From positions 1,156,629-1,220,628 of the forward strand of contig KB906767.1 in NCBI GenBank assembly GCA_000381625.1: 64,000 bases of DNA, read 5' to 3'. Positions 1-9,054 of this stretch are shown piece after piece. Below the pieces are notes generated by a model. The model was not told the origin of the DNA. It searched no databases and was given only the letters and a program-made list of their open reading frames with translations. The position numbers and the translations under genes are program-made. Numbering within the stretch: position 1 is the first letter of the stretch; each line of letters begins with the position of its first letter. Origin of the DNA: Bryobacterales bacterium KBS 96 (GTDB lineage Bacteria > Acidobacteriota > Terriglobia > Bryobacterales > Bryobacteraceae).

Positions 1-402
1 CGAAGTTGAGCGCGCGGTTGAACGTTGCAGCTCCCATTGTGCCGGACGGAAAACCGGTTGCGGTCGGCTCAGGAACGCAGTCGCCACCCCTAACGCCGTT
101 GCCGCCGTTAATCTCCCGGAACGTCGGGATAGGAGCTTGGGAATGCCCTCAATATGGCGTCCGAGGGCTGTGAATCCGCAACCCGGCAATTCCGTGTTGG
201 GAGACGGAAGGACTGCAATCTGCTCGATCTTATCGTCCAGGGTCATCGCGCGGAGCAGCAGTTCGGTGCGTACCTGCGCCGTAAGTCCCGTGTCCATCCA
301 CGGCAGTTGTTGGCCGAAACCTGGCTGCGAGATCAGACCGATAGACAGCGCCAACGCCGCCATGTTTGGCAGCATCGAGCCGAGAATGCGACGCTTTGTC
401 AT
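1..402 (-). pseudogene. Glycoside hydrolase family 3 (beta-glucosidase-like) N-terminus, frameshifted and cut by the window edge
   Basis: Reading leftward from the ATG at 402 gives a signal peptide (about residues 1-30), then a typical GH3 start: LLRAMTLDDKIEQ, then LPGCGFTALGRHIEGIPKL. After the Leu codon at 133-135 the frame is lost. One base out of frame, the DNA continues with IPTFREINGGNGVRGGDC and then TATGFPSGTMGAATFNRALN, which is the expected GH3 continuation. One missing base (or two extra) near 130-136 explains it. The rest of the gene lies outside the window. The start has a GGGGGAG ribosome site six bases upstream. A secreted polysaccharide hydrolase is the likely original function. 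A sequencing or assembly error cannot be excluded, so the gene may be intact in the organism. Confidence 0.72.
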
Positions 403-1002
403 TTCTACTCCCCCTTCAATTTGAGTTGGTTGCCGGCGAATAAATCTCGTTAAGAAGCAGCCGTCCCGGTATGTTCTGTAGAGATAGCCTTAAGTAATAA
501 GTTACAAAAACTTAGTTATGTCAGTTTAGCTTCCTTCTTGGCATCGGAATCGGATTCCGGATCTTGCACGAAGACGCGTTTAACTGGGCAGTGTGGTCCG
601 GCTCCCATACAGTGATCTACCCCGCCAGTATCGTAATATCGGGTGAATTAGACGGGTTTCAGCCCGGCATTTCCATGGCGCCGCGCTTACTAGCAGCTTG
701 ACGCTTACGAGGAACGCAAGATACTCAAACAATGGCGGTGCACGATAACACCGCCCCGCCTGGATAGCAGAGACATCTGCATCCTCTTCTCCGGCAACTT
801 AGTTACTCTGTATAATTCATTACTCTGTACACGGCGCGCAGTGCATCTCTTCGCGGATTGCCACTCCGTCAATCGCGCCGCGTGATTATGCCGTACTGAG
901 TATGCTTGGAAATGCACTTACGTACAAGTCTTGTTGGATCGTGTTACGGTTATTCCTCGCATCGTGTCTATCTACACAGCGAAGTTCCGGGGAACTTCGG
1001 GA

Positions 1003-1163
1003 TTGAAGACGTCCGCTCCCTCACGGTCGCGGTTCGGTGCAGGCAGCCGGACTTCTTCGTCACCTTTGGTTGGTGGCCCACTCGGTTGAAGACATCCGCT
1101 TCCTCACGATCGCGGTTCAGTGCAGGCAACCGGACTTCTTCATCCGATTCTGGTGGCTGGCAG
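1003..1163 (-). repeat. Two tandem copies (83-bp period) of a dispersed repeat
   Basis: Copy 1 begins at 1003 and copy 2 at 1086, both starting TTGAAGAC. Each has a core close to CCTCACGGTCGCGGTTCGG. Read on the minus strand, copy 1 encodes EEVRLPAPNRDREGAD and copy 2 encodes EEVRLPALNRDREEAD. The 83-base period is not a multiple of three, so the two copies are in different frames and cannot form one repeat protein. Related copies occur at 5208-5275, inside a gene, and at 33138-33328. The repeat resembles protein-like repeats I recall from Solibacter-type genomes; no family name is known to me. Confidence 0.8.
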
Positions 1164-1341
1164 ACGATGGCCAATTCCACTTACTTAAAGCTAAGCACGG
1201 TGACAGAAAGCGCAGAAATTGAGCAGAGTCCCTAAGTAGAGTTGTTCGTAGATTCAGCAGGCATCGAAGAGCCGCTCAAAACCGCTTTCTGGCGCGCGCT
1301 GCTCAGTTCCGAGATGCCACGACCTACAGGGAGTCTCTCTG

Positions 1342-1391
1342 CCGCAATACGCGTTTTTCGTATTTACAAACAGCCGTGCTAAGGACCCGGG
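1342..1391 (-). repeat. Diverged repeat or gene relic shared with 33381-33430
   Basis: The sequence beginning CCGCAATACG and running through TCGTATTT to the CCGTGCTAAGG region matches 33381-33430 closely. On the minus strand the two sites read ARLFVNTKNAYCG here and ARLFANTSTYCGK there. This looks like the tail of a formerly coding sequence or the end of a dispersed element. Both copies lie near members of the NRDREGAD repeat family, which suggests they belong to one larger element. Confidence 0.5.
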
Positions 1392-1573
1392 AAGAAACCG
1401 GGACGACTCACTTGATTCAATCGAGCTTCGCGATTGGCGCCTTACGCTTCGGCTCGGAACCGGCATTTGCACCAAATTGAACAGCAATGTATCTGAGCGG
1501 TTTTTAGCATCGGCAACGCTTTCGAAAGCAGAGACTCGCACGCACTCCGCAAGCTTGCTACCATGACACGTCG

Positions 1574-2716
1574 ATGCTATTTGATTGTGTTGTCACTCAG
1601 TTTGCGAATGAGCAGTTCGGACCCGGCATTCAGGTCAAAATGGTTCCGCTGCGCGGCGGCCTGGAATCTCCTGGAATCATGCGGGCCGACGTACGCAGAC
1701 AGGGCGCGCGGGTCGGCTCATTCGTCGCCAAGCCTTTATTGGGAGCGAGCACGCGTGAGTTGCACGTCTACCAGCTACTGGAGCGGACAGCGCGCCAGCG
1801 CATGGCTCCAGCATTGCTCGGGTGGCACGCAGGCCAAGACCAGGAACACATATTCCTGGAGTGGGTTGCGGGACAAAGCCGGTGGCCATGGCGTAATTTC
1901 GATTCGTTGGCCCTGGTGATCGAGCAATTGGCGAGTCTGCACGGCGCAAGCGCAGAACCGGTGGAGGCCGCACTGGCCGAATGGGATTATGAAGCGGAAC
2001 TTCGCGAGTCGGCGTACGCGACGCTCGAAGCATACAATCGGATGTCCTTTCAACGGAAAAGCCCGGCCGGGCGTCCGGCGACAGCCGCACTGGCGCGCAT
2101 CACAGAGGCTCTTCCGCGGCTGCGCGGCCAATTACTGGCGTTCGCCGGGACCACGCTGCTGCACGGAGACGCTCATCCTGGAAATGTGGTCTTGACGCGC
2201 GGCAACGCACTTCTGCTCGATTGGAGCCGGGCCAGAATAGGTTCGGCGCTGGAAGACGTCTGTTCGTGGGTTCACTCGGTTTCCTTCTGGGAGCCGGAGG
2301 CAAAGCGCAGACACGATAGCCTCCTGCGGAGGTATCTGCTTGCTCGCGGGCTTCCGGCGGCGCTTTCGCGCGATTTCCGCGATGCCTGCTCGCTCGCGGG
2401 AGCGTCGAATGCGCTTTCCGGCGCGCTTCACTACCATCTGGCTATTCTCGAAGATCCGAAAACTTCACGGCGCGCCAAGGACGATAGCCACCGGGCGGCG
2501 GCCGATTGGCTTCGCCTCATCCGCCGCGCCGACACGTGCTTCCGGGAGGGGCCTGTGCGAAAGAGGGGCGGCGCTAAAGATGGCTGCAGTCGTCAAACCG
2601 CTCGATCGAACCGTGCCCGTTCTCCCAGGCAACTTGCGTCAGGCTTGCATATCCAGGGCGGAAATTCTTCCAACAGGCGGCGCTCTGCCCTGAAATCGTT
2701 CCGAGAACCTGGTTGA
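1574..2716 (+). CDS. Aminoglycoside phosphotransferase (APH)-fold small-molecule kinase
   Basis: 380 residues. The Brenner motif LHGDAHPGN is at 196-204, and LLDWSRA at 214-220 stands where the metal-binding DFD-type motif lies in APH and choline kinase enzymes. A candidate ATP-binding lysine is at 53. The substrate cannot be told from sequence; sugars, amino alcohols and antibiotics are all used in this superfamily. No good ribosome site precedes the ATG, so the start is uncertain. The last 50 or so residues are basic and low in hydrophobics and lie antisense to the end of the next gene. They may be a run-on past the ancestral stop rather than a domain. Confidence 0.72.
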   Translation: MLFDCVVTQFANEQFGPGIQVKMVPLRGGLESPGIMRADVRRQGARVGSFVAKPLLGASTRELHVYQLLERTARQRMAPALLGWHAGQDQEHIFLEWVAGQSRWPWRNFDSLALVIEQLASLHGASAEPVEAALAEWDYEAELRESAYATLEAYNRMSFQRKSPAGRPATAALARITEALPRLRGQLLAFAGTTLLHGDAHPGNVVLTRGNALLLDWSRARIGSALEDVCSWVHSVSFWEPEAKRRHDSLLRRYLLARGLPAALSRDFRDACSLAGASNALSGALHYHLAILEDPKTSRRAKDDSHRAAADWLRLIRRADTCFREGPVRKRGGAKDGCSRQTARSNRARSPRQLASGLHIQGGNSSNRRRSALKSFREPG

Positions 2717-3197
2717 TCACGCCGGCATGTGTCACAATCAGCACGCGCCTTCCCAAATGGAGTTGAGCAATGCTCGTAATGGCGCGCCGCACGCGTGTCC
2801 GGAACTCGCCGTAGGTTTCTCCTCCCGGCCAGCAGAACATCTCATCTTCTTGAGCTTCGTTCCTGCGCCAATATTCCGGATATCGCTGTTGCACATCGTC
2901 GAGGGGCATACCCTCCACGGCGCCGCAATCAATTTCGGCGAGAGCCTTCAGTAGACACAGGGAGTGAAGCAGAGAATCCGGCGCGGCCTCGGCCGTCGCG
3001 AGGCTCCGCCGGAGCGGACTCGAATAGAGCCTGTCGATTGGAGGCTCGGTTTGCAGCCGCCGACGGACACGTTCCACCTGGAGTTGTCCAGCCGCGCTGA
3101 GCGGGGCGTCAAAGGACCCGCAGAGCAGCGACTTACCGTTGCTGCTGCATTCAATTGCAGCATGCCGCAGGAAGATCAGAGTAGCTGGAACAGGCAT
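2574..3197 (-). CDS. Histidine phosphatase family protein (phosphoglycerate mutase / CobC-like)
   Basis: 207 residues from an ATG at 3197, chosen because the family starts just before the catalytic motif (FLRHA, His12). Upstream in-frame codons give no homologous extension, and a GGAG sits just before this ATG. The second catalytic histidine is in VTHAGV (His157), and the acidic residue is in the AEIDCGAVEG region near 88. The length and the LTEIDFG-like segment resemble alpha-ribazole phosphatase (CobC), but no cobalamin genes are nearby, so the substrate is left open. The 3' end overlaps the convergent APH gene by 143 bases. Confidence 0.8.
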   Translation of the reverse strand: MPVPATLIFLRHAAIECSSNGKSLLCGSFDAPLSAAGQLQVERVRRRLQTEPPIDRLYSSPLRRSLATAEAAPDSLLHSLCLLKALAEIDCGAVEGMPLDDVQQRYPEYWRRNEAQEDEMFCWPGGETYGEFRTRVRRAITSIAQLHLGRRVLIVTHAGVINQVLGTISGQSAACWKNFRPGYASLTQVAWENGHGSIERFDDCSHL

Positions 3198-3480
3198 GCT
3201 CCTGCTTCCAGTATAGGAATGACGAGTTTCCATTCCAACGGCCGCGAACGGGTTTTGTTTCCTCCACGCCCAACAGCACAAAGCGGTCGACGGACTTGCT
3301 CTGTACTATTTCTCTGGCTCGCCATAACCCACTTCAGACCATCTCTCTCCGCCCCCCCCATGTTGTCCAGGAAGTTGATCGAGAGATTACGGCCGGCAGA
3401 TCGCTAACGTTCTATTTCCTACGACTCATCCACAAGATTGCCTCGAAGCTTTCGTTGCATAATCTTTGGGAGGAGCGCAG

Positions 3481-3948
3481 ATGTCCGAAGTTACCCGTTT
3501 AGCCGACCAGCTCCGCCGTTCCTGCTTCGGAGAGGCATGGCACGGTCCGTCGCTGCAAGACATTCTCGACGGCATGACCGCCGAACACGCGCTGCCGCGA
3601 GTTGCTCCTCAGACGCATAATATTTGGGAACTCGTGCTTCATGTCACCTGCTGGAACGAGCTTGCCGCAAGCGCGCTCAACGGAACGCCACTCCCGGACG
3701 GCCCCGATTCGCTGAGCTGGCCTCCCATTGAAGACACCAGCAATGCCGCCTGGCAGAAAGTCCTGGAGCGAATGGGAGGAGCGGTGGTCGCCCTTAAAGA
3801 AGCCGCCGAACGATTAGACGACAGTCAGTTGGAAGAGACGACGCCCGGCCGCACCTACAATCTGTATCATCTGCTATCCGGCGTAACGCAACACAATCTC
3901 TATCACGCGGGCCAGATGGCCCTCATAAAGAAAGCGCTGTTTCCCTGA
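3481..3948 (+). CDS. DinB-family putative metal-dependent hydrolase or thiol transferase
   Basis: 155 residues. The DinB/YfiT four-helix-bundle pattern is visible: a histidine in the second helix (HVTCWNE) and the C-terminal HNLYHAGQ motif that supplies two more metal ligands. The start at 3481 follows a strong GGGAGGAG six to twelve bases upstream, which rules out the longer frame starting at 3466. Some members of the superfamily are thiol-dependent transferases, but most are uncharacterised, so no reaction is claimed. The last 26 bases overlap the 3' end of the convergent glycosyltransferase gene. Confidence 0.85.
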   Translation: MSEVTRLADQLRRSCFGEAWHGPSLQDILDGMTAEHALPRVAPQTHNIWELVLHVTCWNELAASALNGTPLPDGPDSLSWPPIEDTSNAAWQKVLERMGGAVVALKEAAERLDDSQLEETTPGRTYNLYHLLSGVTQHNLYHAGQMALIKKALFP

Positions 3949-4870
3949 AACGAGCGGCGATGCGCCCGCGAATGAATCCGGCATAGAAACACATTTCCGC
4001 CTCGCTGTCGAAAGCCTTATCGCGATTTCCGATCAGAGAGAGAGCGCCCGCCCGCAACGATGCCGTAGCCGCGCGGCGCACGATGTGACCGGGCAGGCCG
4101 AACAGCCGGAATTTTGAAGCTTCCAGTTCCGGATCTCGCATCATCGCGTGCAACTCGCCGTGCTGGAAACGCCAGCGCCGGTGATAGCTCTTGGTAAGCC
4201 GCTCCGGCTGCACGGCGGCGTAAACGATCATGCGCGGATTAAACCAGCAGCGCCCGCCCGCCCGCCAGTATCTCTCCTGCAGATCCCGGTCTTCCATGGA
4301 GCAGACAGATGCGGCCGTTTTTTGAAGCGCCGCGCGGAAGTAACCAATCCGATCGAATACCTCTCTTCGGACGGCCATGTTCGCCGTGATCAAACAGCGG
4401 CGGTTCGCGGCGTCAATCGTCTGTTCCTGCCCGTAGTCGAGCAGCGCAAGCGGCGCCCAATGCCTCTCTTTCAGCCAGGAAGGCGGGGGAGACGGCCATC
4501 GTGGCAGAACTCTTCCTCCAATACAGCCATGGTCCGGCTTGGCCTCGAACGCCTTCCTGATCTCCGCGATCCAATTGCTTTCGACGGAAACATCGTCGTC
4601 GGTGAACGCAATGATGGACCCCCGAGCCGCGGCGACTCCGGCATTGCGGCCGTGCGAAACGCCCTGCCGCGGCTCAAATACATACCTCAGACGCTCGTCT
4701 CGCCGCGCCAGTTGTTGAATTCGTTCGGCAGTTTCGTCGGCGCAATTGTTATCGACGACGATCAGCTCGTAAGCAGGCGCCGGATCTTGCACCAGTACGC
4801 TGCTCACGGCGGCCAGCAGGCTATCGGCGCGATTGTAGGTGGAGATGACGACCGAGACCTCGGGCCGCAT
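3923..4870 (-). CDS. Family 2 glycosyltransferase
   Basis: 315 residues. The N-terminus VSVVISTYNRADSL is the classic GT-A nucleotide-sugar-binding start. The metal-binding acidic motif is FTDDDV (Asp91-93), and a candidate catalytic acid lies in MEDRDL. No clear membrane helices are seen, so it is probably cytosolic or peripheral and transfers a sugar to a lipid- or protein-linked acceptor. The ATG lies three bases after the stop of the SpoIIE phosphatase gene, so it is the last gene of the permease-phosphatase-glycosyltransferase operon. Donor and acceptor are unknown. Confidence 0.88.
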   Translation of the reverse strand: MRPEVSVVISTYNRADSLLAAVSSVLVQDPAPAYELIVVDNNCADETAERIQQLARRDERLRYVFEPRQGVSHGRNAGVAAARGSIIAFTDDDVSVESNWIAEIRKAFEAKPDHGCIGGRVLPRWPSPPPSWLKERHWAPLALLDYGQEQTIDAANRRCLITANMAVRREVFDRIGYFRAALQKTAASVCSMEDRDLQERYWRAGGRCWFNPRMIVYAAVQPERLTKSYHRRWRFQHGELHAMMRDPELEASKFRLFGLPGHIVRRAATASLRAGALSLIGNRDKAFDSEAEMCFYAGFIRGRIAARFRETALSL

Positions 4871-4873
4871 CCG

Positions 4874-7546
4874 CTACTGAACCCGAACCACGATGAGGGT
4901 CATGTCGTCATGCTGCCTGGCGCCGCCGGTGAAAGCATCAACGCGATCCAGAATGTGCGCAATTGTGTCCGCCGCTGTGCGGTTGTGAGATTCGCATATC
5001 GCGGCGATCAGGCGATCTTCATCCCACTCCTCTTCCCGTTCGTTCATCGCCTCGCTGATTCCGTCGGTAAATGCGACCAGCGTGTCGCCAGGTTCGAGTT
5101 GCACGGACCCCTCGTTGTAAATCCAGTCCGGAAACAGTCCGATGACAGTGCCGCCTTCTTCCAGGCGCAAAATCTTGTGGACATTTTCGTTGAAGATGTC
5201 CAGTAAAGCGTCCGCTCCCTCACGGTCGCGGTTCGGTGCAGGCAACCGCACCTCTTCATCAGCGTTGGTGGGCCGCACGCCCGTGAAGCGGCAGAGAATT
5301 GGGGCATTGTGGCCGGCGTTTACATAGCGCAGCAAACGCGTCTTCGGGTAATACTGGGCGTAAAAGAACGTCGCGTACCGGTTCGATGCCGAAGCATCAT
5401 ACACCAGCCTGTTGATCAGACCGATCATTTCGGCAAGGCTTTCCGACTGGCTAATGGTCCTGCCTCGCAGCGACGCTTGCAGCGTCGCCATCGTCAGCGC
5501 CGCGCCGATTCCCTTCCCCGAGACGTCTCCGATGGCGATCCCAATACAGCCTCCCTCCTCCAGGCGCAAAAAGTCGTAGTAATCTCCGCCGACACCTTGC
5601 TGCGGACGGCAATAGGCGGCAAGGTCCAAACCCTCCACCGCCGGAAGATGCTGCGGAAACAGCCTTTGCTGCACTTCGCGCGCAATCTCGAGTTCGCGAT
5701 TGATGCGCTCGCGCCGCGCCACTTCTACTTTAATGCTCTCGGTGAGGCGCGCGTTTTCGAGAGCCAGCCCCGTTTGCGATGCGACAGCATGCAGAAGCCG
5801 CAAGTCGTCCGCCGAATAGGGCTCTTCGGAAAGCTTCGGCCCAAGGCTGATGATTCCGAGCAGCCGATCCTTCAGAGCCAAGGGCAACAACAGTTGTGAA
5901 TCGAGGATGCGCAGAATCTCGCGCTCTTCTTCCGGCGTTCGCTGGGTCCACGAGTTCTCGTCGTCGAGATAAACCCGCGAGGGTTGGCGCGTCTCCTTCA
6001 GCACCTGAACGGCGGTCCCTTCCGGCTTCAGCTCAATCGATGGAACCGGATTGTACCCAAGCGAATACGCCGGACGAAAGCTCTCGGAGGAATCGAGCAG
6101 CACGGCCACGCGCGGAACGTGCAGAGAATCCGAAATCTGGCGCGACACGGTTTCGAGGAGCGTTTTCATATCGCGGATGCCGGCGACGTTCTGGCTGAGC
6201 TCCGTCAAAATCACTTCGGTGTCGTAAGCTTCGCGGAAAAAACGCCGGTCCGTCCAACCGATCACGGACTGGCCTGCCTTGCGCAAAAGGAAGAGCAGCG
6301 CGATGCAAACACCGATCACGATATCCGCCGAGATGGCGTTTCCAGCGCTCCTGGCAAGCCGGTACATAAAAAAGATAATCAGCCCCGCCAGACAGATGCG
6401 CACAACGGTGATGCCGCGCCGCGCCAACGTGTACTGCACGCCTATCCGGAGGGCAACTCGTACATTCATGGCCCGCTGGACAACAATCACGTACCCCAAC
6501 GTAAGTGGAAAGAGAACAATCAGCAGCAGCGCCGAAACAATGAACCATAGCGGGAGCCTGACATTCAAAACGCTCTGGCAGAGGGCGAGCACGAGCACTG
6601 GCGTCAATCCGACGCCGCAGCCGGTCAGGAGCCATTGCAGGCGCCTGCGAGCATCGGGATGCCGCTCCTGCGCCAGCTTAATCGCGATACTCGCGAAGAA
6701 GCTGAAGGCACATAGAATGGCGAATACGGTCGCCGGTCTTTCAATCCACAGCGTGGACTCGACAAGCGGCCTGATTCGGGCAATGTTATGGCCTACATAG
6801 AATTCGATATAGACGGATAGCGCAAGCAGGCAGACAAACGGAATGGACAAAAGCCAGGGAATCCATCGTCTGCGCCGTAGAAAATCGAACGGCTCGGGAA
6901 AATACAAGCCGAATAACATCACCCACAAAGGCCACGTTGCGTTAAAAAACGCCCGGTAAACCATCACGATCTCGCGAATGGGAGAACTCAACGCGAAAAA
7001 GCTATCCTGGGCAATCTGGCCGAACGAGGCAAGCAGGGCCATGGTCAGCCACGCCAGGAGATCGCGAGGACGTGTGAATGCAACGAAGAAACCGATTGCC
7101 AGGGAGATCAACGGCAGCACCGCAAAAAGGGAGATAGCGGTTGTCCAATCGATAGCCGGCCTGCTTACGCGGCTTACCGCGAGCGCCATGTCCATGGCTT
7201 TAGGCGGTTGTCCTTTTTCCTTGCGAAGAACTCCAATTCGAACGATTTCGCCGGGGCGCCACTGCATGCGAAGCCGATCAAGCTGCTCGTATCCGGTTAT
7301 GCGCTCGCCATTGACCGTCACGATTTCATCGCCACGGTGGAGCCCGGCAGCTCTGCCGGATTCATTCACGAAGGCAAGATCGAGCGTTCTGCCATGGAAC
7401 GCAAACGGCCTCTCCGTATCCTTAGTGGCCGCTCGCTGATAGATTTCGAATACCGCAACCGTAACGCTCACGCCCGCGCTCCACACCAGCAGCACCAGTA
7501 ACAGCACGTATTGAAGCGTGGCCTTCCTGGGGCGCATAAGATTCAC
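4874..7546 (-). CDS. Membrane PDZ-GAF-SpoIIE (PP2C) serine phosphatase
   Basis: 890 residues. An N-terminal membrane anchor (about 10-30) is followed by a PDZ-like domain (about 45-110; GLHRGDEIVTVNGE), about eight predicted membrane helices (130-410), a GAF domain (about 450-600) and a PPM/SpoIIE phosphatase domain (about 630-890; GGDYYDF, GDVSGKG, TDGISEA). RsbU-like enzymes of this kind dephosphorylate anti-sigma antagonists in partner-switching cascades; no RsbV or RsbW gene is nearby. Between the strand ending CRFTG and the strand starting KILRLEEGG there is an insertion that includes a copy of the dispersed NRDREGAD repeat (about residues 755-787). Start: a GTG at 7546 overlaps the permease stop by four bases; an ATG at 7537 is equally possible. 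Confidence 0.88.
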   Translation of the reverse strand: MNLMRPRKATLQYVLLLVLLVWSAGVSVTVAVFEIYQRAATKDTERPFAFHGRTLDLAFVNESGRAAGLHRGDEIVTVNGERITGYEQLDRLRMQWRPGEIVRIGVLRKEKGQPPKAMDMALAVSRVSRPAIDWTTAISLFAVLPLISLAIGFFVAFTRPRDLLAWLTMALLASFGQIAQDSFFALSSPIREIVMVYRAFFNATWPLWVMLFGLYFPEPFDFLRRRRWIPWLLSIPFVCLLALSVYIEFYVGHNIARIRPLVESTLWIERPATVFAILCAFSFFASIAIKLAQERHPDARRRLQWLLTGCGVGLTPVLVLALCQSVLNVRLPLWFIVSALLLIVLFPLTLGYVIVVQRAMNVRVALRIGVQYTLARRGITVVRICLAGLIIFFMYRLARSAGNAISADIVIGVCIALLFLLRKAGQSVIGWTDRRFFREAYDTEVILTELSQNVAGIRDMKTLLETVSRQISDSLHVPRVAVLLDSSESFRPAYSLGYNPVPSIELKPEGTAVQVLKETRQPSRVYLDDENSWTQRTPEEEREILRILDSQLLLPLALKDRLLGIISLGPKLSEEPYSADDLRLLHAVASQTGLALENARLTESIKVEVARRERINRELEIAREVQQRLFPQHLPAVEGLDLAAYCRPQQGVGGDYYDFLRLEEGGCIGIAIGDVSGKGIGAALTMATLQASLRGRTISQSESLAEMIGLINRLVYDASASNRYATFFYAQYYPKTRLLRYVNAGHNAPILCRFTGVRPTNADEEVRLPAPNRDREGADALLDIFNENVHKILRLEEGGTVIGLFPDWIYNEGSVQLEPGDTLVAFTDGISEAMNEREEEWDEDRLIAAICESHNRTAADTIAHILDRVDAFTGGARQHDDMTLIVVRVQ
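5208..5275 (-). repeat. Copy of the NRDREGAD dispersed repeat inside the phosphatase gene
   Basis: This segment is nearly identical over its core to the tandem copies at 1003-1163. In the gene's frame it encodes EEVRLPAPNRDREGAD, exactly the peptide encoded by copy 1 there. It occupies a surface-loop position in the SpoIIE domain and keeps the reading frame. Confidence 0.88.
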
Positions 7547-9054
7547 TTTCCGACGGATTCTTCGATGCGAAGAGGACTGCGTTTACTGCTGTAACAGAAA
7601 TAAATTACCAATCCGACGAGGAGCCATGCGACAAACCGAAGAAACGTCTGGAGTGGAAGACTCAACATCAAAATGCCGCAGGAGACGATTGACAGGACCG
7701 GCGTAAGCGGGACCCAGGGCACGCGGAAACCGCGCGCGCGGTCCGGTTGCGTCCGCCGCAGAACAATGACGCCAAAAGCAACCAGAATAAAAGCAAACAA
7801 AGTGCCGATATTGGCAAGCTCGGCAAAGGTGCCGATGTCCCAGATCCCTGCCGGCAGCGCGACAAAAAAGCCCGCGATCCATGTACTGACGTGCGGTGTC
7901 TGAAAGCGTTTATGGACGCTCGAAAACAGATCGGGAAGCAGCCGGTCGCGAGACATAGCGAACCAGATGCGCGCCTGTCCATATTGGTAGACGAGCAGCG
8001 ACGATAACATGCCGAGCAGCGCGCCGGTAGTCACCACGAACCGGAGGTTGTTCAGACCGATTGCTTTTAATGCATTAGCGACGGGGGCCGCGTTGTTCAG
8101 CGTTTTCCAATTGACAATGCCGGTCAGCACCAGCGCGACCGATGCATATAAAATCCCGCAGACGATTAGCGTGCCGATGATCCCGATCGGCATGTCGCGC
8201 TGCGGATTTTTAGTTTCCTCCGCGGCGCACGACACGGAATCAAAACCGATGTAAGTAAAAAACACGATGGCGGCGCCGGTGAGCACGCCTGAAAAGCCGT
8301 TGGGCATGAAGGGCCGCCAGTGCTCCGGTTTGATCGCGTGCGCCGCGCCAAACACAAACACGAGCACCGCCGCGATCTTAATCACCACCATTATGTTGTT
8401 CGCTCCCGCGCTTTCCCGAACGCCGCGAACAAGAACCCAGGTCAGCACCATGACCACGAGAAAGGCGGGCACGTTGAAAACGGCGCCCGTGCGATGCAAT
8501 TCGATCATGGCCGGATTCGACAATGAATCCGGCAGATGTGCGTGAAAAAGAAAGTCACAGATGTCGTTGAAGTAGGCAGAAAAGCCCACCGCGACCGACA
8601 TATTTGAGACGGCATATTCGAGAATCAGGTCCCATCCGATGATCCAGGCGAATATCTCGCCGAGCGTCGTGTAGGCATAGGTGTAGGCGCTGCCGGCGAT
8701 CGGGATCATGGACGCCAACTCCGCGTAGCACAGCGCCGCGAATCCGCAGACGATCGCCACCAAAATAAACGACAGCGTGATGCCGGGCCCGGCGCCGGGC
8801 CGCCCTATACCCGATGCGGCCTTCGATCCGTGCAGAAGCAGATCGAGAACAGGCGCCTCGAAGATCGAATGCGAGATGTACATCGACCCGACGGCGGCTG
8901 TGCCGGTCAGCGTGAAAATCCCCGAGCCAATCACGGCGCCGACGCCGAACGCGATCAAACTCCACGGGCCTAGAGAACGCTTCAGCCGCTTGTCACCACA
9001 TTCAGATTCATGAATGAGCGACTCGATGCTCTTCGTCTTCAGAAGTTGTGACAT
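7543..9054 (-). CDS. APC-family amino acid permease (cationic amino acid transporter type)
   Basis: 503 residues with about 12-14 hydrophobic helices. The first helix carries GVGAVIGSGIFTLTG, the substrate-binding glycine motif of the amino acid-polyamine-organocation family, and FFTYIGFDSVSCAAEE is the helix-6 region typical of the cationic amino acid transporter (YfnA/CAT) branch. It should import amino acids across the inner membrane. The exact substrate is not readable from sequence. The gene overlaps the phosphatase start downstream, so they are probably co-transcribed. About 140 bases without a gene separate it from the small basic ORF upstream. Confidence 0.9.
   Translation of the reverse strand: MSQLLKTKSIESLIHESECGDKRLKRSLGPWSLIAFGVGAVIGSGIFTLTGTAAVGSMYISHSIFEAPVLDLLLHGSKAASGIGRPGAGPGITLSFILVAIVCGFAALCYAELASMIPIAGSAYTYAYTTLGEIFAWIIGWDLILEYAVSNMSVAVGFSAYFNDICDFLFHAHLPDSLSNPAMIELHRTGAVFNVPAFLVVMVLTWVLVRGVRESAGANNIMVVIKIAAVLVFVFGAAHAIKPEHWRPFMPNGFSGVLTGAAIVFFTYIGFDSVSCAAEETKNPQRDMPIGIIGTLIVCGILYASVALVLTGIVNWKTLNNAAPVANALKAIGLNNLRFVVTTGALLGMLSSLLVYQYGQARIWFAMSRDRLLPDLFSSVHKRFQTPHVSTWIAGFFVALPAGIWDIGTFAELANIGTLFAFILVAFGVIVLRRTQPDRARGFRVPWVPLTPVLSIVSCGILMLSLPLQTFLRFVAWLLVGLVIYFCYSSKRSPLRIEESVGK

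Larger units (their letters stand above)
403..1573. other. Gene-poor stretch with repeats
   Basis: No convincing protein gene was found on either strand. The first 150 bases are AT-rich and probably hold the promoter of the leftward GH3 gene. At 803-812 and 820-829 the 10-mer TTACTCTGTA occurs twice with a 17-base period, with a TATAAT-like hexamer between. An 83-base-period tandem repeat lies at 1003-1163, and a relic shared with 33381-33430 lies at 1342-1391. The short reading frames here show no family resemblance. Confidence 0.6.

Noticed and set aside
803-829. Direct repeat of TTACTCTGTA as an operator
   Set aside because: No gene begins nearby in a matching direction, so a regulatory reading is unsupported.
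1254-1541. 95-codon minus-strand frame
   Set aside because: Apart from a short stretch shared with 33381-33430 it has no recognisable features; treated as a relic, not a gene.
4148-5206. 352-codon plus-strand frame
   Set aside because: Antisense to the glycosyltransferase and phosphatase genes, with arginine/proline-rich, non-family sequence typical of shadow frames in GC-rich DNA.
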